DNA of 64,000 nt from Rhizopus arrhizus (Eukaryota > Mucoromycota > Mucoromycetes > Mucorales > Rhizopodaceae), in the NCBI GenBank assembly GCA_024220505.1, contig JAKZZE010000021.1, positions 248,001-312,000 on the forward strand, in the 5' to 3' direction. Positions 58,696 through 64,000 of the stretch are shown here, piece after piece. The position numbers were made by a program, and so were the translations under genes. Within the stretch, counting starts at the first letter, position 1. Each line of letters starts with the position of its first letter. The notes under the pieces are model-generated. The model searched no databases. It had not been told where the DNA came from and saw nothing but the letters and a program-made list of their open reading frames with translations.

Positions 58696-59634
58696 ATGTC
58701 GGCTCGCTTGTTACCTAATGAGCTATTAACACAAGTTATTAATTTCACTCATCAAGCGGATTTAACACCTTATTTATTTGTATGTAAATACACCTTTCAA
58801 CTTGTTCGACAAAAAGTATATAAAAAAGTGATATTCCCAAATGTAAACATAACAGAACAAGATATTTTATCGTTTTGTGAACTTTATGGACAAAGTCTAT
58901 GCAGTATTAAACTACCACAAGCAAAATATTATTCAAACAAATTATATCAGGCAATATTTATTTTGTGTCCTCAACTCGATTTTCTGCATGCAAGCATCCT
59001 ATTCCCAAGCCAGTTGAATGAACTAATGCCTTATTATTCACCTCATATCAGCTTTATGATGACACATATTCCCATTGAAGAAGAAGATATCATCTATTTG
59101 GATACCACAAGAACGGTACACTATTTCCCTTGTTGTGCTTCTTGCTTTATATTTCCAAAAGATGTTGATGTAGACCCTCCAACGCTTACACAAATATCTC
59201 ACTACTTTCATCATCCCGGTGCACTTAGCAATGCCATTCTACCTACCTTTGGCCCTGATTTATTATCCTTAACTTTAAACCCTTTCGATCAGTTAACAGC
59301 TCAGGTTGCTCGCATGATTGTGTCGAACTGTCCTCAGTTAAGGTACTTGGTAGTGCCATTTGTTAAAGCAGAAGGATTGTGGATGTTACTACGGTGGTGT
59401 AATACATTAACTACTATTATAGTCGGCAACGATGGTAGTCCGATATTCATTGATGATGAAGACGACGATGATGATGATTACGAGAGTACGATAGAAAACA
59501 GTATGTTGGTCAATCAAAAAGCTGTTGAATCAATAAAGAGTCACAAACGGGTTTGGTGTGTTCACACTTGCATTCACTCAAACTTTCAACAAAAGAGAGT
59601 ATCATGGCATATTGGAATTATACCCAAAGCTTAA
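58696..59634 (+). CDS. F-box protein
   Basis: Single-exon frame of 312 aa. The N-terminus LLPNELLTQVINFTHQADLT, then LFVCKYTFQLVRQKVYKKVIF, matches an F-box, which binds Skp1 in SCF ubiquitin ligases. The rest has irregular leucine-rich-repeat-like segments (CPQLDFLHA, CPQLRYLVVPFVKAEGL) that would choose the target. An acidic run of Asp (about residues 253-262) precedes the C-terminus. Mucorales genomes carry many such genes and the target is unknown. The last 50 residues may instead include an unspliced intron. Confidence 0.7.
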   Translation: MSARLLPNELLTQVINFTHQADLTPYLFVCKYTFQLVRQKVYKKVIFPNVNITEQDILSFCELYGQSLCSIKLPQAKYYSNKLYQAIFILCPQLDFLHASILFPSQLNELMPYYSPHISFMMTHIPIEEEDIIYLDTTRTVHYFPCCASCFIFPKDVDVDPPTLTQISHYFHHPGALSNAILPTFGPDLLSLTLNPFDQLTAQVARMIVSNCPQLRYLVVPFVKAEGLWMLLRWCNTLTTIIVGNDGSPIFIDDEDDDDDDYESTIENSMLVNQKAVESIKSHKRVWCVHTCIHSNFQQKRVSWHIGIIPKA

Positions 59635-61052
59635 CCTCTTTCACTTTCCTTCATTTCTCTGTATTTTCTTTTTAAAACATCACTTTTCATATAAAGTAGC
59701 TAACAAAAGAATATACACACAATCACTTTATTGTTCAACATAACTTAGAATTCAGTAACAAAAATAATTCAATACAGTATTCACATACTTCAAACTCAGA
59801 TCGATTAAAATTTAATTTTAGCAATAACGTTCATGATTTTCAGACAGAAATATTCCAGACCATAACAAAATAATTTTAGACAATAAAAGCTATATGTTTA
59901 ACTCAACCGACGATATTTTTTTAGAAGTGTCAGATGTAAATTACATTAAGGGAGTCGTATAATTAGAGATTTATCTGTCATCATCTTAGCTGTATATTTA
60001 GATTGACTTGTATTGCATTGTACTGTCCCAAATACTTTATTTACAAATAAAATTAAAACCCAAATGAGCGCATGATGACAGATTTCATCGCTTTCGCCCG
60101 GATCAGATCAAAGAAAATGAGTGGAGACTAAAAATCCCTTATGGGATCAAGGGTAAAAATGTTTGTGGAGAAAGAAATGATGACGAGTATAAGAGACACT
60201 AGTGATAGACATTGGGAAGCCTGTCAAGGAGTCTTTGCCCAAGAAGGGTAGCTGTGAAGGCGGAGATTTATTATGGCACAGGTAAGCTATCTCATGGAGA
60301 ATGATGCAGATAGTAGGCTATCGAAGAAACCAAGGAAGGACTGTTTGAAAGGAAAGTAGTGTTGGGTGAAGTAATTTGTTCAGAAGAAAGAACAGAGAAT
60401 CGACTATTGTTTCAGACAATTGTAGTCGGCGGAGCATATTGAGGCAATGGATAGAATGGGACCTTGTAAGTGTTTGTGAAGGATAGAAGGGGCATGATCT
60501 GGATGTACCCCCCAGGGAGCCATCCGAGATACTAACATATACAGCGACTTCATTCTACTCTAGCCATTAGTAACCACATGATAGGATCGAAAGAAATAAT
60601 CGTACAATATTGAGAAAGAATCGTAGAATTACGGAAGGAGCGATTTTGATAATTGTCTTGTTGGAACTATAACTGGGTCTTTTTTAGAGTTCGCTTGTCT
60701 AAGGATTCAAGGTGGAGTAACCATTTTTTCCATAACGGTGACTTTGAAAGTGCGTACCATTGTGAATGATTATTAGATTGATGGATATAGCACAATAAGT
60801 AAGAAAGCAGATTATCATCTGGAAGCGCGAAGGAGCAAAGAATGAATTGAAATTGGAGAATTTAGGCACTTTCTTGTATGAAAAATTCACTGCTTCATAT
60901 ACTTGCATCACTTTTAATCCTTATACTCTTTGATGAATTTCAATAAACATTAAAATTTTCGTTCATAAAAAAACAAGACAATAAAACCAGAAATCATTTT
61001 AATTGAAGCACCGAACTTATAACTTTTTTTTATTCTTATTTTTATTTTTAAA
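59635..61052. other. 1.4-kb gene-free region with a GC-richer block
   Basis: AT-rich except for about 60060-60540, which is clearly richer in G and A and unlike its surroundings. On the minus strand that block yields broken frames (for example WGVHPDHAPSILHKHLQGP) with many stops, as an eroded coding segment would. It was not identified; an old mobile element or a transferred fragment are both possible. Confidence 0.45.
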
Positions 61053-63417
61053 ATGCTGACGCCTACTGCAAATCAAGGCATTGAGAGAACTCCAGAATAT
61101 GTTCAGTTTATGAGGGAATTAAAAGAGTTTCATGATAAAAAGGGGTAAAAATAAATCAGATAAAATAGACAGCTTCCTAATTACAATCAAAAGAACTATT
61201 CTACAAGCAGAGCCTGTCTTGGGTGGTAAAAAATTAGATCTATTACGAATTTATAAAACAGTTATGGAAGCTGGAGGATATGAAAAAGTACATATAAAAG
61301 AGCAAACAAAATTTTTTAAGTTCACAATTAAAATTCGCGTAGGTTACTTTAAATCGCGGTTGGAAACAAGTTGGCGATCCATTTCGTTTTCCTTCAACCT
61401 GTACAAATAGTGCTTATATTCTAAAAGCTGTTTATACAAAATATCTTGTAAGTATAATTCATTTGATTTTGTCTATATATTAAAGAATTATGTAGCTTGG
61501 CTGGGAAGAAGAACATCACTGGCATCGAACATGGAATCCACCTGCAGAATTATTAGCAACTTATCAAAAAACTTCATCACCTGCCCCTTCAACAACAGCA
61601 ATAACAACAACCAACCCTAACAGACAAACTGGTACAGCTTTTTCACAACCAGCTTCAGTGCCCAACAATCAGCAATTACCAACATATCACCCACAAGGTA
61701 AAGTCAAACAGGAGAATTTTTAACATGTACTAATATATCAAATTTAGCCATGTTTATGGACTATGAATTCCGAATGCGTATACTTCTTTCACTTCAGTCC
61801 CATTTGCCAAATGAAGTTGATTGGGCATTTAATACACTTATAAAATTCTCTTATGTTTCAGAAAATTTTAATTTAGACTTCATTCCAACATTGATTGATC
61901 TACTCTTGGATTTTACAGTAAATTTTTTTGAACATGACTTGGACCATTCAGTGAACGACAACATGATTAGCAAAACAAAGCAAGAGACTTATGAACGTGT
62001 CCTTCAAGTGTTTCATATCCTACGCAACTTTTCTTTTTTAGAAATGAATATTCGTCGATTAGCCCTACACGAACGACTGAGGGCACTCTTGATGACAGGA
62101 ATATCGCTTGCACCTAGCTCACGATATGGAGAATTAAGTCGACACTGTTTGGACATTATGGAAAATATAGCACCCCAAGTGATACTTGTAAACAGAGCTG
62201 ACCCTTATCTAACGTCTATGACACAGCTCCTTTTTAGCAATGACCGTGCATTTATTTTAGGAGCTATTCGGGCTCTAACGCGTGTGGCTGTCACAGAGGC
62301 TAACGAACGTATCTTGAGTCACGCAAATAGCCAGGTTATTGAACGTATGGCACAATTCTTGTTGGTGGACGATGAGGAACTAGAGGCCGCTACCTTGGAA
62401 TATTTATATCAATATTCAAGTCTGAGAGGAGGGTTTTCTACACAATTGATTGAATGTTATCCTGGAAACTTGATTGGTCTCTTGACAGGCTTTCTCTCTT
62501 ACAAATCTTCATTAGTACCAGCATCCACTACAGCATTAAGCACAATACACGGAATTCCAGCTGCTCAAATGATTCGTGTAGAAACAGTACAGCAACAGCC
62601 TTCAATTCCAGATCTGACAAATTATACGAATCTCGATGAGCCATACCGATGCCTTGGATGGTAAAGCATATTTTTTTTTATTGTTATTAACCATTTTTTA
62701 TCAGGTTGAAAGATCAACTTATCAATGGCGACGAAAATGAAAAAATTGTACTAAAGGAAGTGTTTGGTAGCTATCAGAAACTTTTTGGGACCGAGAAACC
62801 TTTGGGTTTAAAGGAATTTTATACAGTATTAAAAATCGCATTCCCTCAGCCTTCATCAGTAGAAGAATCATTTGCCAACGGGGAGAACCCTCTAGAGACT
62901 GTTCTTTGCAATATCAAATACTCTCCTACAAGAAGAAAAGACGGTAAAAGATAAAAAAAAAAATGGTGTACTTTATTTAAATTTAATTTCTCTTTTAGGC
63001 TCTATTTGCCGATGGGAAGGATGCGAACAATCTTTTGATGATAAAACTGAACTCCACAAGCATATTGTAAAGGATCACTTAGAAGTAGAAAATGATTGTA
63101 AATGGATGAAGTGTTCCAGAAAGACATTTGGAGGAAAAGCGAATGCTATTCAACATATGCGCACACACTTTGCAGGAAAGATAAGCAAACAACATGCGTC
63201 AAAGCCTAAAACATTTGCGATCACTAAAATACCTGTAGATGAATCAGAAGTATCAGGTATACCATTGACTTCAGCACTATTATTAAGAAATTTAGCAAGA
63301 CACAAACAATATCATACTTATTATTTGCCATATCAAAGTGAATTAATCCTTTTAGCTATGCAAAGGCCAAAAATATCGAAATATATTTTAACTGTTTTGG
63401 GTGAATTGAATTTTTAA
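61053..63417 (+). CDS. rsc9: Rsc9/ARID2-like chromatin-remodelling subunit
   Basis: Seven exons: 61053-61144, 61194-61287, 61343-61447, 61496-61697, 61748-62660, 62705-62943 and 62999-63417 (688 codons, 687 aa). An ARID domain fills about residues 1-110: YVQFMRELKEFHDKKG, LQAEPVLGGKKLDLLRIY, GGYEKVTLNRGWKQVGDPF. An ARM-like helical region follows (about 165-470). Near the C-terminus are two C2H2 zinc fingers (CRWEGCEQSFDDKTELHKH, then CKWMKC...HMRTH). This is the order of Rsc9/ARID2, the subunit typical of RSC/PBAF SWI/SNF complexes, so it is nuclear. It may work in the same broad pathway as the GLTSCR-domain gene, though the two mark different SWI/SNF subtypes. Confidence 0.88.
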
Positions 63418-63691
63418 TAAATAAGAAACTACAAAGCTTTTTATTTTTTTCTTCTTGCAGAAAAACAATTCCCAGATGATGGACAATTGGTTATATAATA
63501 TATCTTTATCAACTTCATAAAAATTCCATTATAAGCTAATGTAATCTGGAATGGCGAAATAAGCTTCCAAAAAAAAAAAAGTAGCCAAAGCACAAAATAA
63601 CGTCAATCCAAAGGAGACATCAAACTTAACAGTCACAATGACGTCATAAAAAATGCAGTATATATTTTCCAATTTAAAAAACCGCATAGTA
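63418..63691. other. Short intergenic region before the tRNA gene
   Basis: AT-rich, with no coding signal. Short A runs precede the tRNA. Confidence 0.5.
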
Positions 63692-63764
63692 GCCCGGTTA
63701 GCTCAGTTGGTAGAGCGTGAGACTTTTAATCTCAATGTCGAGGGTTCGAGCCCCTCATCGGGCG
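63692..63764 (+). tRNA. tRNA-Lys (anticodon UUU)
   Basis: 73 nt folding into a full cloverleaf without an intron: acceptor stem GCCCGGT/ATCGGGC with discriminator G, D-arm GCTC AGTTGGTA GAGC, anticodon arm TGAGA CTTTTAA TCTCA with anticodon TTT, five-base variable loop, and T-arm GAGGG TTCGAGC CCCTC. Internal A box (TAGCTCAGTTGG) and B box (GGTTCGAGCCC) promoters are present. The 3' CCA is not encoded, as expected in a nuclear gene. Confidence 0.95.
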
Positions 63765-63957
63765 ATTTTCAGCGAGACTTGCCTCAATGAAGCTCGTTTT
63801 TATTTTTTTTATCACTCCGGATAATTATTGTAGCTTTGTTGCCATCAACGTCCGGTTATCCTTACACTACTTCCAAAAGAGGTTTAGCCAGAAATTAGCT
63901 TTTATTGATTTACTTTTACAACAGTGTGACGCAGTTGGTGTAACTTTTGCGGAAGAA

Positions 63958-64000
63958 GGGACTCAGTCCTAGGAGGGACTCAGTCGTAGGAGGGACCTCA
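63958..64000. repeat. 17-bp tandem repeat at the window edge
   Basis: GGGACTCAGTC(C/G)TAGGA occurs twice in tandem (63958-63974 and 63975-63991), then a partial third unit runs into the window end. Each unit contains the near-palindrome GGACTCAGTCC. The array may continue beyond the window. Confidence 0.75.

Noticed and set aside
1..64000. CRISPR array, bacterial operon or prophage
   Set aside because: No regularly spaced repeats; introns and gene content are eukaryotic throughout.

Overview
This is eukaryotic nuclear DNA, most likely from a Mucorales-type fungus (Mucoromycota). The evidence is AT-rich sequence, compact genes with many 38-70 bp GT-AG introns, two CotH spore-coat-protein genes, a soluble-adenylyl-cyclase-like gene, Tc1/mariner (IS630-like) transposase relics of one family, and a Fanzor/TnpB-like relic. 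No species is claimed. Exon models below were joined by hand from splice sites and checked so that exon lengths sum to whole codons.

Layout. 0.5-2.1 kb: a serine carboxypeptidase copy that has lost two exons. Its intact, nearly identical twin lies inverted at 50.3-52.2 kb. 2.2-8.3 kb: a dense block with a 5-alpha-reductase-like membrane enzyme, a small unknown gene, a Pet20-like mitochondrial protein, a divergent eIF4E with a long N-terminus, a membrane-anchored metallophosphatase and a Cce1-type Holliday-junction resolvase. 9.7-11.9 kb: a vacuolar amino-acid transporter. 12.3-13.7 kb: a decayed Tc1-like transposon. 14.6-18.4 kb: a GDSL esterase, a homeobox gene and the splicing factor SPF27. 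21.0-26.0 kb: two tandem CotH genes. 26.2-27.8 kb: a GLTSCR-domain protein.

28.0-32.2 kb is a gene graveyard: a P4-ATPase relic interrupted by a 100-bp MITE, an ABCB transporter relic truncated just after its Walker B motif, and a C-terminal Fanzor/TnpB remnant. 32.5-38.1 kb: a 1711-aa soluble-adenylyl-cyclase-like protein. 38.7-44.7 kb: mitochondrial methionine aminopeptidase and a BAR-PH-VASt sterol-transfer protein. 44.7-47.0 kb: transposon debris. 47.0-49.6 kb: an unrecognised helical protein and the 37-aa Ost4. 52.2-55.6 kb: empty or decayed sequence with transposon ends. 55.6-63.4 kb: Vms1, an F-box protein and an Rsc9/ARID2-like chromatin subunit. 63.7 kb: tRNA-Lys(UUU).

The genes are independent housekeeping and surface genes, not an operon or pathway cluster. 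The most informative signals are the inverted carboxypeptidase pair, the MITE insertion whose removal restores the host reading frame, the Fanzor remnant that is still open, and four single-nucleotide homopolymer shifts that break three otherwise perfect gene models and look like assembly errors.
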